From NCBI GenBank assembly GCA_017590115.1, contig JAGGNK010007004.1, positions 9,856,418 through 9,920,417 of the forward strand: DNA of 64,000 nt. Reading direction: 5' to 3'. Position numbers and translations under genes: made by a program. Within the stretch, counting starts at the first letter, position 1. Each line of letters begins with the position of its first letter. The notes beneath the pieces are model-generated. The model searched no databases and was not told the origin of the DNA. It saw only the letters and a list, made by a program, of their open reading frames with translations. This DNA comes from Montifringilla adamsi. Lineage: Eukaryota; Chordata; Aves; Passeriformes; Passeridae. Of this stretch, positions 25,962 to 38,906 are shown piece by piece.

Positions 25962-26092
25962 GCTCAAGGCCATCTTGGATGGGGTTTTGAGCAAGCAAGT
26001 TTTTTTGCTTGCTTGCTCCATGGCAAAGGGGGCTGGAGCCAGATGATCTTTCAGCTCTCTTCCAATGCAAAATATTCTATGATTCTATAAAT
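25962..26092 (+). repeat. CR1 LINE 3'-end fragment, plus orientation
   Basis: The last 130 bases of a CR1 element are recognisable: AAGGCCATCTTGGATGGGGT (25970-25989), then CCATGGCAAAGGGGGCTGGA (26018-26037), AGATGATCTTTCAGCTCTCT and the diagnostic terminal repeat ATTCTATGATTCTAT (about 26072-26086). CR1 ends in short 8-10 bp repeats rather than poly-A. The stretch between 'gagcaa' and 'ccatggca', where the consensus has 'cctggtctagtgg-aggtgtccctgc', is replaced here by a perfect hairpin (25989-26018). No coding capacity. Confidence 0.9.
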
Positions 26093-26593
26093 AAATTCAT
26101 GATAGCTGTCAACTCACTCAAATCCAGATAACTGCCAGTCACTACAGGTTAGATTTTATTTTGTCTAAATTATAATTAAAATTTGTAGTAAATCCCCAAG
26201 AAGCTCTGCAGGGGCTGTGCAGCTTTTGATCCCTGGTGTTCATAGCTGTCTACTTCTGCAAATGTCTACTGCAAGAGGCTTCGTGGTCCTTCACATTTTT
26301 CTGTCCAAGAGAGTTTTAAGATCAACTCTTCCTTGGACCATGAAGTAAGGAAGATTTCCAGCGTGGAAGCACATCTTCATCAGAGACATCTGTGATACCA
26401 TCTTGTGGAAATACAGTTTAAGCCCTCTTTCATGCTCCATATTGTTTTGAAGAAGGGTAAACAGAAAGGCAACTAAAATATCATCCTCACACAGAACATT
26501 ATCAGCTAGAGGTTAATTTAGGTGACACTGAATTTTTCCACACTTTAAAAATAATAATTCCATATGTTTTACTTTTTATGCTTGCTAAAAGGC

Positions 26594-26619
26594 AAAAAAA
26601 AAAAAAAAAAAAAAAAAAA
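26594..26619 (+). repeat. Poly-A tract, 26 bases
   Basis: An uninterrupted run of 26 A, followed by A-rich sequence to about 26636. Confidence 0.9.
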
Positions 26620-28604
26620 CAAACTAAAAAACGACCAAAGAATCCCCCAAATTTTTTTTTGACACAACTGATTAAATATTTAGTTATATACAAAAGAAAG
26701 CAAATATGTGTTAAGATATAATTTGCATCATTTTAACCAAATGAACAAAATCAAACTAAAGCAACCCCTGGCTGCTGCCACAGGACTTTTGATAACAGGT
26801 TACACCTAATCAGAGGCTTGAAGGAGCCCAGCTGAAACAGCCTAGATAGTCCTACTGTCACCTGTGAGTTTTTGGAGAAATCCTCCTGTGGCTGCCTGTA
26901 CAATGCCAACCATAAATGTTATTCAGACTTGGAAAATTTTATGGGCAGCGGGAATAGTTGAACACTGGAGTAGGCTGGGAATCCTATGGCGTTTCTGTCA
27001 ACAAAGAATCATAGCAAGAACGCAGAACAGTATCTGTTATGAATGACGTGTCTCAGCTGGGTCAGAAGAAACTACCTGGAAGGCCAACATATGGCTGTTT
27101 TTTCAGCCTATTTTCAATGACTCATTTTTTTTGAAAAAGGTTAGGGGGAATTTTTGCAAACTTCATGTTTGTGCTGGATGTGACTATGTCTGCAATGTCA
27201 CCTGCACCACCAGTCACACAGAAAGGTCAGGAAATAGGACTGGATTTCCCGTGGCAGGAGAATCCAGTCTCCTGAGATCACATGCTTTCCGTCACATGAT
27301 CTTTCTTTCATAAGCCTGTTGAAAATCATCACTAAACCACACAATATTCTTCTTCTACCCTTCCACTGCCCTTTTAGATGCTAACAATACAGAGGTGGCT
27401 CAGGCAGCTTTCTAGACTTCAGTGCAGAATGCAGGAGGAAGGAGTAACCTACCAACAGTAGTACTGAAAGGACAGTTTTCTAAGTTTCCACAGAAGAAGG
27501 ATGCGTGGCAGTCTGACCCCAAATGTGAAAGGAAATAGAATAATTTATCTCAAATGTATTATTTGGATTGTATGAATTTATGTCCATAGGTCAGTTTTAC
27601 AGGTGCTCTTACTTTGAGAATAGTGCATCAAAACCACAGCTTTTCTTACAGACTTAGCTCACAAGCAGGAGTGGTTTAATGGATAAGGAAATTATATATA
27701 GATTTGGTTTTCTATTAGCTTATTGCTGATACACACTGAAGTACAATGCCATAGAACAATCCTATGAGGGAAGCTAGAGGAGGGAAGGGCTCACTAGGCT
27801 ACAATTGTGGTTTAAAGATATAACCTGGGAAGGTGTGTTACTTCATCATTTTATCTCAGCTGAGTTCTACAGAAATTTCTCTCCTAGTCTATAAATGAAC
27901 AAGGAGTATTGACATTTCTGGAGGAATCTAGGACAGACTGAAAATGAAATAGAAAGTAATTTTCGTGTTAGAGAATCCTTCACATTCCTAGCTGAGGTTA
28001 GCATTCCCCATTGAATTCTGCAGAACTTTTCCATAAGAAGACAATATAAAATGAGTTAATGGGTACATAGAATGTTTGCCATATTAAAACAAGAGTAAAA
28101 ATGGGCAGATATCCAAACCAAATTCTATGCTGATGTAAATCATCCTGAATCAACAAAACCTGATTAATAGTAAATTAGGAACCCACTCAAAATTCTCTCT
28201 CATTGGCTCAGAAAAAAAAAAAATCTGTATTTATATTTCTCTCTATAGACTGAGTTCATGTAAGTTGAAATTTTAAGGGCAACAGACAGAGTTGAAGCTG
28301 ACGTACTGTTTATTTAATAGACAGGATGTGAGCAAATAAAGATTTTATAATTAGGTTTTTTAATCACAGTAGATGAGATTCAGTGAGTTAAGTCTAGCTA
28401 CGGGGTCCTAAAACATAGTATACATTTCACAACCTCCTTGTGTCATGCCATTGTTACATCTCTAAATCAAGTGGCACTTGGAAAAGATACTCCTTTGACA
28501 TCATAAGAATATTTGATTCTTGAAAATGTTCCTGAGCCTATAGGAGAAATAAAATGAAAAAGCAGCAGCAACAATACCCTGGTGAATTCACTGGGACAGC
28601 TGAG

Positions 28605-28650
28605 AAACTAAGCAATGAATTCAAATTAAACTAAGCAATGAATTCAAAAC
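28605..28650 (+). repeat. 23-bp tandem duplication, two copies
   Basis: AAACTAAGCAATGAATTCAA is present at 28605 and again at 28628, exactly 23 bases apart. The near identity of the copies suggests a recent local duplication. Confidence 0.9.
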
Positions 28651-31184
28651 TAAAAGACCAAAAGGGGAACAGGTCCTGTACCCAAACTCATGGGACTAAT
28701 CCATCCTAACAGTCCAGGAGTTGCCAAGGGAAGCAAAAAATGAAGATGAGGTGCTGGCAATGGGTAGAGAATGATTTTGAAAGCACGAATACCAGAGTAT
28801 TAGATGAAAGAAAATTTAAAGGCAGTGGGAGTAAAGTATTGGACACAAAGGGAAAAAAAATGGGCTGGGGAAGAAAGGCACAGCAAAAACCATCTGCAAG
28901 CAGCACTAGTGATGGGGAGAAAAGAAGCAGGAGACACACACCCAGGTGCACCATTGCCAAGCAGCCCAAAACAAAACCCAGCATCATTCTTGTGGGGATT
29001 TTTCCTCGCGCTCACTCTTTAGATCAAAAGGAGAGCAGCAACGCAGTCTGCTCTTAGCAAACAGTACTTTCAGCCAAGACAAGGAGAGTGCATACACTGG
29101 AACATCTGTTCCAAGAAGCCACTTGAAAAATAATCTTATAATAGCATGGGGAAAACATCTGTGCAGCATGCACCAGACCACCAGTAGTGCAGCAGTAGAG
29201 GAGTAGAAGGGGGAAGGAAGACAGGAAGGAGTGAGGGAGACAAAGTAGAACAGGATTAGGTCAGGGGCAAGTACCCCAGTGAGGGGCATGACCCACATGT
29301 GAAGAAACTGCTCGTTTGGTGTCTTTTCTCTTCTAATCCTCAGCAAGAGGCAGACAGATTTCTCACCCACTGAGCTGTGTTTATTGGCAGATATTACTCA
29401 ACATGTGCAGCTTTGAAAAATCCCAAACTACAATCAAAGTGTTTGAGAGGCTGCACGAAAAGCTCCCTGTCCTTGGCCTCTCATGTAACCCCCACCCCTT
29501 CTTACTCAACTTGTTCTATCTCTGCTGATAGTAAAATAAATGTGCTCGATAAACAGCCACTGCTAGCTCAGGTGAGGAGAACTAGGAAGCCAGACCACTT
29601 TTACATCTTTGGTGTATTTGACTTATTGTGACCTCAGTAAAAGAGAGGTCCACTTGTTTTGTTTTCTCCTTCAGTCTCAAAGCAAACAAATTCTGCAGAA
29701 AAAAACACTGTAGCCATCACACAAACATGCACACACATGTGCAGTGTGCATTGAGTTCTTGGCTTCTCCCTTCCTCTGTTTTATTTCAAGAGAACAGAAC
29801 CCTTAGAGCTGCCCCACACAAACTCCTGTAGCACGGCAACAGTCAGGATATTTCCCCTGAGTACTGACACCTCTTGCAGGAGATTTATAAGGAAAACAGT
29901 GCCAGATTGACTGATCCAATGTTTAGGTTCTCTAAACAAGGAGAGCCTTCCCAGACATGTGTCTTCTTGACAATCAGAAAAAGAAAGAATCAACAAGCCT
30001 TAAGCATGAAACCTCCATACAAACATTTAGGTGTTGATTGACCAGGTACATAAAGTTGAACTGTGTGCTACTGGAAGCTGGAGTACTCCTTGTGCACACA
30101 CAGGTAGCTGTAGCCTTCACCTTCAGCACAGACAGGAGAAAAAGGCCAGTCTCCCTATCCCCCACATAATCAGACTTCATGTGGGAAAGTGATAGGGCAA
30201 TGAGGAAGTTTGAGTTATTTTAGAAGCTAGTTCTTAAGCTTAAATTCTTAAGCTGAATTAACCAAATGCAACTACTAACTAGGTAACTTTTTCCCACACC
30301 AGAAGTGGGCAGGAAAATTTGTAGCAAAGGACATAATAGGACATAACAAAGGATCAGATGGACGTGTCCACTGAGGTATGCAAGATGGGATACTGGGTGA
30401 TTAGATTGCTACATTGAACATATCCATGGTCAAAACAGTTACAGCTGGTAAAGTGTACCATGCAAAGATCTTCTTTATACCAGTCTTAGTGCTGCTCTGG
30501 ATGCTCATCACGTCTATACCATGGCTACAAAAGGCAATAAGAAAAGACACCAAAGAAATAGAAAAGACACGCTGGGAAATTAGGAAGAGGAGCTGGTAGC
30601 ATGATGGAAAGGAAGGCACAGCCTTCCTGCAGATTACAGGCCAAGAAATGTCTTAGTAAGTAGGCAAAGTGTGAGGAAACACTGAGGATCAACTTTTTTC
30701 TGTTTCATTCACAGAGAATCAACCTTCTATTCATGTCCCACTGCTATGTTACTGGTACAAGTCTTTCTTATTTCTAGTAATGCTCTGAGAGCTTTGTTTC
30801 TGTTGGAAGACAAGATATTTATTTATTCTTTTCAAATTTCAGAAATGTAAAATGGAAGAGAATTGTTCTCTTTTCAACACTCAAATTGGCTCTCAAAATG
30901 GTTTTATCAGTTTAGCTTCTGCATGCCAGTGCAAACTAATGCATGTATCATAGGCTTACACAACAATAAGAGGAATAACCCCAAAGAAAGCTGGTTTGCT
31001 TATATTGACATAAAAATACATTAGATCAATCTAATTCTATTTGGAGTGTATGAATTGCTACAGAAACCAGCTGATTAAAATCATAATCAAACAATGTTGA
31101 TTAAAAGCAGTTTCACTTCAGTCTTTTCTTTTGTGGACCACAAATCCTGTGAACTGAGGTCATTTCCAGATCAGAGATGTGGGA

Positions 31185-31415
31185 GGGGGAGCCAGAGGAA
31201 ATGAAACTGAATATATGGGCAGGAGCACACAATAAGGGCATTGTAGGTAAAGATGAGCAGCTTGAATTTGACATGGCAAGTGACAGGAAATCAATGGAGT
31301 GCTAATGTGTGGGAGGAAATGAGTATGACTTTAGCAGAAACATTTAGGACAGATGTGAGGGAGAGAGCAGAGGAACCATGGGGCCAGACAGGAGAAGATT
31401 ACAGTAACCAAAGCA
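31185..31415 (-). repeat. Ancient LINE fragment (L2/L3/CR1-like), C-terminal part of ORF2
   Basis: Read on the minus strand, the segment follows the well-known 3' part of the reverse-transcriptase frame of old vertebrate LINEs. A 'gattactgtaa-cttctc-tctggcc' block is followed by 'atccatcctaaatgctgctgctaaagtcat', then 'ttgg-ttcc', 'caaattcaagct' and 'cttacctacaa-gcc'. The window has TTACTGTAATCTTCTCCTGT, TGTCCTAAATGTTTCTGC, GTCAAATTCAAGCTGCTCAT and TTTACCTACAATGCCC in that order. The decoded protein keeps traces of the family's 'QNAAAR', 'LHWLPV' and 'FKLLTLTYKA' motifs, but a stop codon and a frame change break it. It is very old and inactive. Which of the three related clades it belongs to is not resolved. 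Confidence 0.75.
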
Positions 31416-34400
31416 AAAAACATCTGAGACACTGACAGCAACCTATTTTGGGAGTTTCCTCTCTTCTCACTCAGAGACAAAAGTTAGGTGAACTGTTAGG
31501 TGTTATATGAGCTCTAGGCCTCCAACAGCTCCAGAGCTAATTTATTCTTGCAATGTATTGTAATTGTGCCATGAGTTCCAAACAGAGAACATCATGCAAG
31601 GCTATATCTCCTCTGTTCCCTAATCTCATTTATCTGCATGGTTCTCAACTGGAATATCATCCAAGACAACAATATTTTGAACACCCTACCCTCATTTAAT
31701 TAGTAGAAGTATCAGAAATCCCATTATTCAATCCCTTGGCTGGGAAGCACTTGCTCAGAGCGAGCCACACGATATATTTCACCAGCATTAATGTTATGAG
31801 CGTATTTCTCTCACTCTGAAAAAGCCTTCCATTAACCTAATGACCAATATTCCATGAAGTCTGCATTTGGCAATCTCCGTGCACAATACCTCTAATGCAG
31901 CCTGAGCTCTGGCATGCTAGGCATGATCACTTGCAGGAGGAAACAAACATTTCTCCACCTTCTTTGTATGCTAAAAGAATTCTCAGAAAAATGGGGATCC
32001 AGAACAAGATCCTTCAAATCTTGATAGAGGTGTCTCATTTTCAGAATAGTCTTGGGTGAGATGCCTCATTCACTGAAAATCTGCAGGATGTTTTTAAATT
32101 GGCATCTCTTATGTAAAAGGTGAAGCTGCTCCCTTTCTGAGAGCAGCATCTTCTTCCATAGCCCCCTCAGACCGATGTGCCACTATACCACATTGTAAGG
32201 GTGTAACCACTTACTTGTGTAACACATTTAACACAAAACAGAGCAAAGAAACATGGAAAGGTAAAGCCACCAGTGGCACACAGCTTTGTTCCACAGGCAG
32301 CAGCAAGTCTCCCTGATTGCATGGCAAATTTTGCTTGTTCAGGGCTGCTTTCCTCAAAATTTATCAATACTTTGCCCCCACAAGCAGGGTAAGTGATTTG
32401 CCTGCTGGCATATATTTAGAATTGTCTCACCTAAACATGAAATGTATTGTAATGTTCAGCAAACAATGTCTTTGCATAACTTAAGAACTCCTTTACTGCT
32501 TTTTTTCTCCAATCAGAAAAAATATGGGTTTTATCTCTAAAGATATGGGGCATATCAACTAAATTTATGTATTACTGGGGATTTTGTCTCTTGAAATTGA
32601 GTCAGAGAACAGAAGTTGAGCAGAATGTTTTTACCATCAGCTTACTGTAACATACATAAAATTGCCACTGGAAAAATAAAACTTGGTTGATTAACAGAGA
32701 GAAAAAAATATGCTTTAACTCCAGTAAATCTATCAAACTTTCGTCCCATACACACCTTTTATTTTTTGAGAAATTAAGGCAGAGGGGATTGAAAAACATG
32801 CAGTTCTGAAGTATGCAGTAACATACTAAAGAAAATTTTAAAGATTCACTCAGCCAATCATCATTTCATTTTTTTAACCTTTTCAGCCTACTAATGTTTT
32901 ATTAATGGATTAAAGAGGTGTAAATTTTCACAGACATACAACATCTGACTGTAAAAACAGACTGAGTATAAAAGAGAATACAGCTTTTCACTCCTCCACT
33001 ACGATCACAAAAGCCTGGACCACCTTATGATTTTTTGGAACCACTCTAAATCTCCTAAATATCAGGAGAGACTACTCATCTAGAGGAGCTGAAGATGGTA
33101 GATTCAGGGCACTGTAGTTCATTAGGTGGCAATTATCTTTAAATAAACTTAAACTCCAGGTTCATTTGGGCTGAGGAAGATGGATAACAGGTTGCAAGGC
33201 TGTGGTCACAACCCAGACCCCTGGCAGATACCACTGACTTTGCATGATTGTGAAAAAGATTAGGCTAATAAAATCTGTAGGCATATGTAAGAGTAGACTC
33301 TGACCCCAGGGGGCTGGTGATGAGTTTCTTTCTTCTGAGACTCTCAAATGAAAAAAACACCTTTTATCAGTTCTGGGGGGCTGAGAAGTCAGATTTAAAT
33401 ATGTGGTTGTGAATACCATAAGACTTGTTTCTCACTTAAGGAGTGTGTTCAAGAACATTAGGATGCTAATGGTAGTAAGGGAGGTACCAGTGCTAATGAG
33501 CACACATGCAGTGTGTAGGGACAACAGCCTAAAAGTCCCTTTGGTTATGGTGAAAATAGTGAAGAGAGAAATAAAATTAGTTTCTATCAAAAGAAAGAGT
33601 TTTTCTGATCCTGTAAAAGGAGTATATGTTGCTAGAAGAATAACTTCCAGTGGGCAACACTGTGTAGAGATTTTCTCTGAATGGCAATAGGTCCCTGTGT
33701 TGTCATGGAGTGACCAAAATGGTTGATACAGTTGGATCAACAGTTCTCAGAAGATACAATTTTTACTCAGTAGGTAAATACCAAAGGCTTCCTGATGATT
33801 TTGTGTCATCACAGGAACTCAACACTGAGTTATTCTTACAAACATACATCTGAACCTCTTCAGGACCAGCACAGCTACAGCCCCACAAGCAAATAAAACA
33901 TCCCAGGGTCCCTTTTCTGTCCTTTAGAAGGAATGGCATGCTCTTGAGAGCAACTTTGTGCCCTCATAGCCATGAGCTACCCCAGACCAGGTGGTTTTAT
34001 CCATATTGTTTTCTACAAACACCCCCTGGCCCTTACTATAACCTCAGCCACAAGTGAGCACTACTTTGGAGGATATAGGCTGTCCTGCAAACTGTGCAAA
34101 GGTGTGTGCTATCAGCCAGACACTGGATTGCAAGGGAATGGTAGCCAAATTCTACATCATGGCCCTTTACAGTATACTTCCACAGATAGAGCCTGTGGGA
34201 CCACTAAGTCATGAAAGTTAAAAAGCAAGGAAGAAACAAGAGACATTTATTTGAAGACTTTGGATTAAATTATCTTCCTTGAACTCCCTATGCACTGTAT
34301 TGCACCAAAGGAAAACTACTCAGACATTAATGAGAAAAAAAGGCCTTCCAAACACGGAGTTCTTGCCCTCTGTACTGCCCTGCTGGTGTCTGAAGAAACC

Positions 34401-36844
34401 CTCAGAGGTTCCCAATTAAGTTCAAGAGATGATACTGAAGATCTTTTCTTTTATCTGAGCAAGTGAAAGACATTGAGTTAGCGGAATCTCCAGAATAAAG
34501 AATGCTTTCTGAAAGCAATTACCTTCCTGACAATAAGGATTCTTCCTGACACATGGCCTCAACACATGTGATGGGAAGTGCAAGAAAGAAGACCTTGTCA
34601 CAAAAGAGTCATGCGGGATAGGGGACTAAACTGTTCTGAGGCAGAGAACTAAAAGGCTATTGGAAGCCACATGGCTTAACTCAAACTGAAAATCTCCTCT
34701 TTTCCCTGTTTGCCAAGAGGAAAGTTCTTGGCAACAAAAAAAGTCTAGGAAAACAAAGAAAATTGCTAAGTAACCAATGAACAAACTAACAAGCAAAATG
34801 ACAGAAAAATGATCACAAGGCCAAAAGCATTGCAGCCTGTGATGAGAGCAGAGCTACATCTGAAGCCAAAGGCAGTTGAAGCAAACCAAGAAAGAAGAAG
34901 CTCACACCACTCTTCACAATCTCAGTGCAGAGCACAAATAGAAATAGGGCATGTGTATGCTGTTGAGGCAATCCAAGGGCAGATAGTAATCTGGTTTGAG
35001 AGCAGAAGGCACTTTATGATCCCCCAGTAGATACACACATGGACCAATGCTGAATGGAGCAAGATGGTGTTTTAATATAATATAAAAAGACTGAGCTCTC
35101 CCTGTCAGTGTAAAACACAATGCAACCTTAAATATGGCCTCACAGTGGCTCCACCATAATTGCTTGTTCCCTGCTGTGTTCCCCATACAGCAGACCTAGT
35201 ACTGACATCTGGTACTAATTTAGGGTTCATCTGTTCTACAAAAACAAATATATTGTGGGGCCTCCTTGCAGCAGGCTTGCCCCTCAACTTGGTTAAACCA
35301 CGTTCCATCTTGTAAAGTAGATGTGACATAACTGTTTGCATTTTGGCCCTGAACCACGCTACAGATGTTGCAATGTTCAAGAGCCTGAAGTGGCTTAAAC
35401 TGCAATGCTTGGGATCTTCTAGGAAGCAGCAGCAATTCCAGCTCCTTTAAGACAGTGGCATTAACCCTTTCCCTCCACTCCATAAGAATACTTCCATGTT
35501 GTTAAATATACTGATCTGCACAAATCTGACATGAGGCACTTTAATTTTGACCATGTTTTAAGATGCTCAGGTCAGAAAATATTGTGGGAAGTTTGTTTGA
35601 CCCTGCACATAAACACATTTGCCACTTATGTGTGAAAGGCTGTACACCGCACTCTCAGGGAGACAAATTTATTTGGACTTAAACTCAAAAGAAATTAGTT
35701 TTGAGACTAAATGAAGGTTGTGTGAGATACATGAAACTTCATGGAAAGTACCTGAGGGGCACCCACCTGTCTTAGCAGAGGATTTATCTCAAATGCCTTT
35801 CTGAGTACTTGAATGTTAATTAACATTTCATTTTTTAACATTGCAGTGTGTACATCCCCACTTACTGCTCCAGGGACTGCCTGCTGACAAGGCTGCTCCA
35901 GTTCCAGTCATTGCAGAAACTTCTCACGCTCCGCATGCTGTTCATTCTCATGTGGCATTCTCTTTCACTTTTTTCACTCCAGCTACTGTTTCTCTTGCCA
36001 ACAAAGATTAGCATAACCTTCAAGAAAATCTGGCAGAAGGTCACGGTCATTTCAGGGAGAAGTAAACAGAGTGAGAAAAGCATAGAATGGAATTACTAGA
36101 AGAGTGTAAGAACTCTTTGCCCACTATGTAGAGGCCATGCTGTCAAGCAAAAAAATATTGGTATTTAAATCAGTTAAAACTTACGTAAACTCTGCTAGAT
36201 AGCTGAGAAGTTGCATGGCTCTGGAATTCAGGACTGCATTAGACCTTAAAAATATTCAAAACCTACAGTCTGTTACTCAGTACAGATTGTTTTTCTATTA
36301 GTCGGGGTGTGAGCAGCAGAAGAAATAATTTGCAAATATTTGGAATGTTTCTATTTGTCATTTTTAAATCAATACATATATCTTGCTATTCTCCATAGGG
36401 TTTTTCTCTCCCTCTTATGTAACTGGTAAAGCAGATTTTTATTTTTCCTCTAAGAAAAAGAGAAGTTGATCATATCACTCCAGGACTTTTTCCAAAAAAC
36501 CTGGAGGCAGTGAGGTTTCCATACACCAGGGCCAAAATACAGATGTTTGGCCTAAAATTGGTTTTATTATTTTTATTTTGGATTTTGGAAAAACAAGCAC
36601 ACAAGTCTCCGCAAAAGAACACAAGTCCCCACAAAATAACACAAGTACATGTGTTCTCTCTATTACTCTGGAAGAAAATGTAGCAACCAAAAGGAACAAA
36701 ATGAGCAGGCCTGCTTTCTCTAAGCAGTGCTTTCAGACATGGAAAAACCAAGCAGGCAGAAAACAAGTGTAATGAAGGGACTCTGACCCCACAAGAATGC
36801 CCATTTTTTCCAAATGAACCAAACAGTCTAATAAAGGATATTAC
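31416..36844. other. Unannotated non-coding DNA
   Basis: No gene recognised. Between 34914 and 35483 three minus-strand open frames overlap end to end in different frames (see findings). Overlapping frames on opposite strands at 33403-33740 have no recognisable family features. No repeat family was identified. Confidence 0.5.
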
Positions 36845-37177
36845 CTTCCCTATAAATCTTGCTTCTCAGAAAATAAAGGCATAATGATTTCAAAATGCTC
36901 CCACAGCAAGGAGTAGAACCAAGGCACAGAGCAGCCACAGCGACAAACAGGCAGAGACCAAAGGCAGAGTTCAAGCAGTAGATCATCGTGAGATGAAAGG
37001 GCTGGATATCTGGCCCTGTAAAACCCTCCTGTTTGGAAGTTTCATGAACAATTACAGGAATGCATTGCTGGTTTTCACATATACTGCCTGAGGTGTGTGC
37101 TCTTCCTCTGCTGTTTGAACTTGGCTGACAATTCTTGACACATGATGGGATTGACTTGAACAATGAATAAAAGCTAG
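36845..37177 (-). other. Exon-like open frame with a predicted membrane segment (unconfirmed)
   Basis: On the minus strand a pyrimidine-rich acceptor (TGTCTGTTTCAG) precedes 333 open bases, and a good donor (GAAG then GTAATA) follows. Start and end are in compatible phase for an internal exon. The frame decodes to a cysteine-containing part (CVKNC, later ICENQQC) and then a hydrophobic stretch of about 25 residues ending AFGLCLFVAVAALCLG, followed by a basic tail with RSK. That layout would fit the membrane-anchoring exon of a type I surface protein. I do not recognise the family. Open frames of this length are common in this window, so chance is the leading alternative. Confidence 0.15.
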
Positions 37178-38882
37178 CTGAAACAGACACCATGAAATAT
37201 AAATAGAGGAGTTAGCAGCAGAGTTTCCATCAGAATTTGAAGAACAGTGTTTATAAGTTTTGCTGTATACATGTGGTTTTGCTATAGCAACAAAGATGAA
37301 TAGTCATCATTTTTTGTGACCAACACCAAATCTAGTATTATCTGTATCCTTCCTTGTGAGTAGAAATGATTTCGCCTCTACATGAGGTTCACTCTGGTAG
37401 CCAAAATGGGGAAGGAATTTGTGATGCTGAAGTTCATATACTGTGCACATGTGGGATTCCCCAGTGGCTCAGCTCAGTCAGTATCACAGCAATCTTCCAG
37501 TTTCCCAATGACAAGTAACTGAGTCAAAGTGAGAAACTACAAATGTTAGTCAGTTTTCACTCTACATTTTGAGGGTCTCTAGAGTCTCTTGCTCCCAGCT
37601 GGAAGTATCAAATAACTACCTGATAGTGTGTGAGGCATCAGAAAATAACAGCTTGCAAGAACTAATCTATTAGTTTAGCAGAGGGAAATTCAGAGAGCTG
37701 ATGTTAGGCTCAAACTAGAGTACACAAAACTGCCCCAGAAATATCTTGGGCATGTGCCTAAGATGTATTCCACAACAGGATGATTTCTCCCATCCAACAG
37801 GAAGCACTAAAGGCAATTAAAGAGCTTTGAAGACATTATTTATTTATTTCAGGTGATTTTCAGCCACTAAAAGCATTAATCAACCAGGCAGCTGAGAGAA
37901 GAATAAAAAAGCTACCCCACCTGATACTTTAAAAACCTTAAACTTCTTTTTTTTCAGGAAAAATTAAAAATCAGGCAGAAGACAATGGAGTTCAATAGCA
38001 GGGGTGGTAGGTGAAGTAAGAGAAGATTTTGGTTCAATAAAACAGCAGGGTAACCTCTACAGAAATAAAAAATTGCATGGTATTATGGCTTTAATTTCAG
38101 CAAAATAGGTACCAGGGCTCTAGTTGACAGATGAAGTAGTCAGAAAGACTTAATCTACTCAAACTACATGAAAGGAGAGAATCATGATGACAGAACAAGA
38201 CATACATATCCAAGCACATAGGCCAAATAAAACCATCATTTTTTTATGACAAAACAAAAACCAAGTAAGTATGCTGAGAGGTAATATGAGTACTATAGTG
38301 TGGGGCCTGGAGAGTCAATAAGGGTAGTTGGAAATGGTCATGTAGGAGAAAAGAAATTATGTGATTAATAATAGAGAAACCTAATGGGGTAAGTCCAATG
38401 GACTTTGGAGGATTGTATTTCATGTCTAATGTGTTCCATAAAAGCTACAGTGGAAAATCAGATAAGGTGGTGGTGATATTTTGCATCCAATGTCCTGCTA
38501 TATGATTAGAAAGTCATAGATGACTGAGTGGGCTCCACAGTTTTTGTGGTTAAAGTACTAATTAGCTAAAAAACAAAATCAAACTAGAAGGTCTTGTCAG
38601 CAGCTTACCACAATTCACAAAAGCAGAGGAACTTCCCCTCAAAAATTCTGGTTGTTAAGAGCAGAAAGAAAAATTCTGTTACCTAAAGTGACTTGCATCC
38701 TGCAGATCATTTTCTCAGTCTACACAGCCCGTGTAGACTTCAGAAATTTCTAGAAGTAATGGATTTTTTTCTTAACACAGAAATCCTGCATGGGATATCA
38801 AGTAACTCACTAATGTCCATTATCAATTACTCACCATAATGGACCTCATTATGATAAATAAGGAACAGTTAATGGCTTTTAC

Positions 38883-38906
38883 AAAAATTGAAAAATTGAA
38901 AAATTG
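38883..38906 (+). repeat. 8-bp tandem repeat, three copies
   Basis: Three identical copies of AAAAATTG in tandem. Confidence 0.9.

Larger units (their letters stand above)
26093..31184. other. Unannotated non-coding DNA
   Basis: No gene recognised. It contains a poly-A tract at 26594-26619 and a 23-bp tandem duplication at 28605-28650. The interval 28.70-29.37 kb has open frames on both strands (105 codons on plus, 128 on minus). None shows a family signature, and such mutual overlap is usual for stop-poor composition. Confidence 0.5.

Noticed and set aside
25678..26046. 122-codon plus-strand frame
   Set aside because: Its last third is the CR1 3' end including the hairpin; the rest has no recognisable features.
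28706..29370. Cluster of long frames on both strands (105 codons plus, 128 codons minus)
   Set aside because: Frames on both strands cover the same bases, no family signature is visible, and splice or start context is not convincing.
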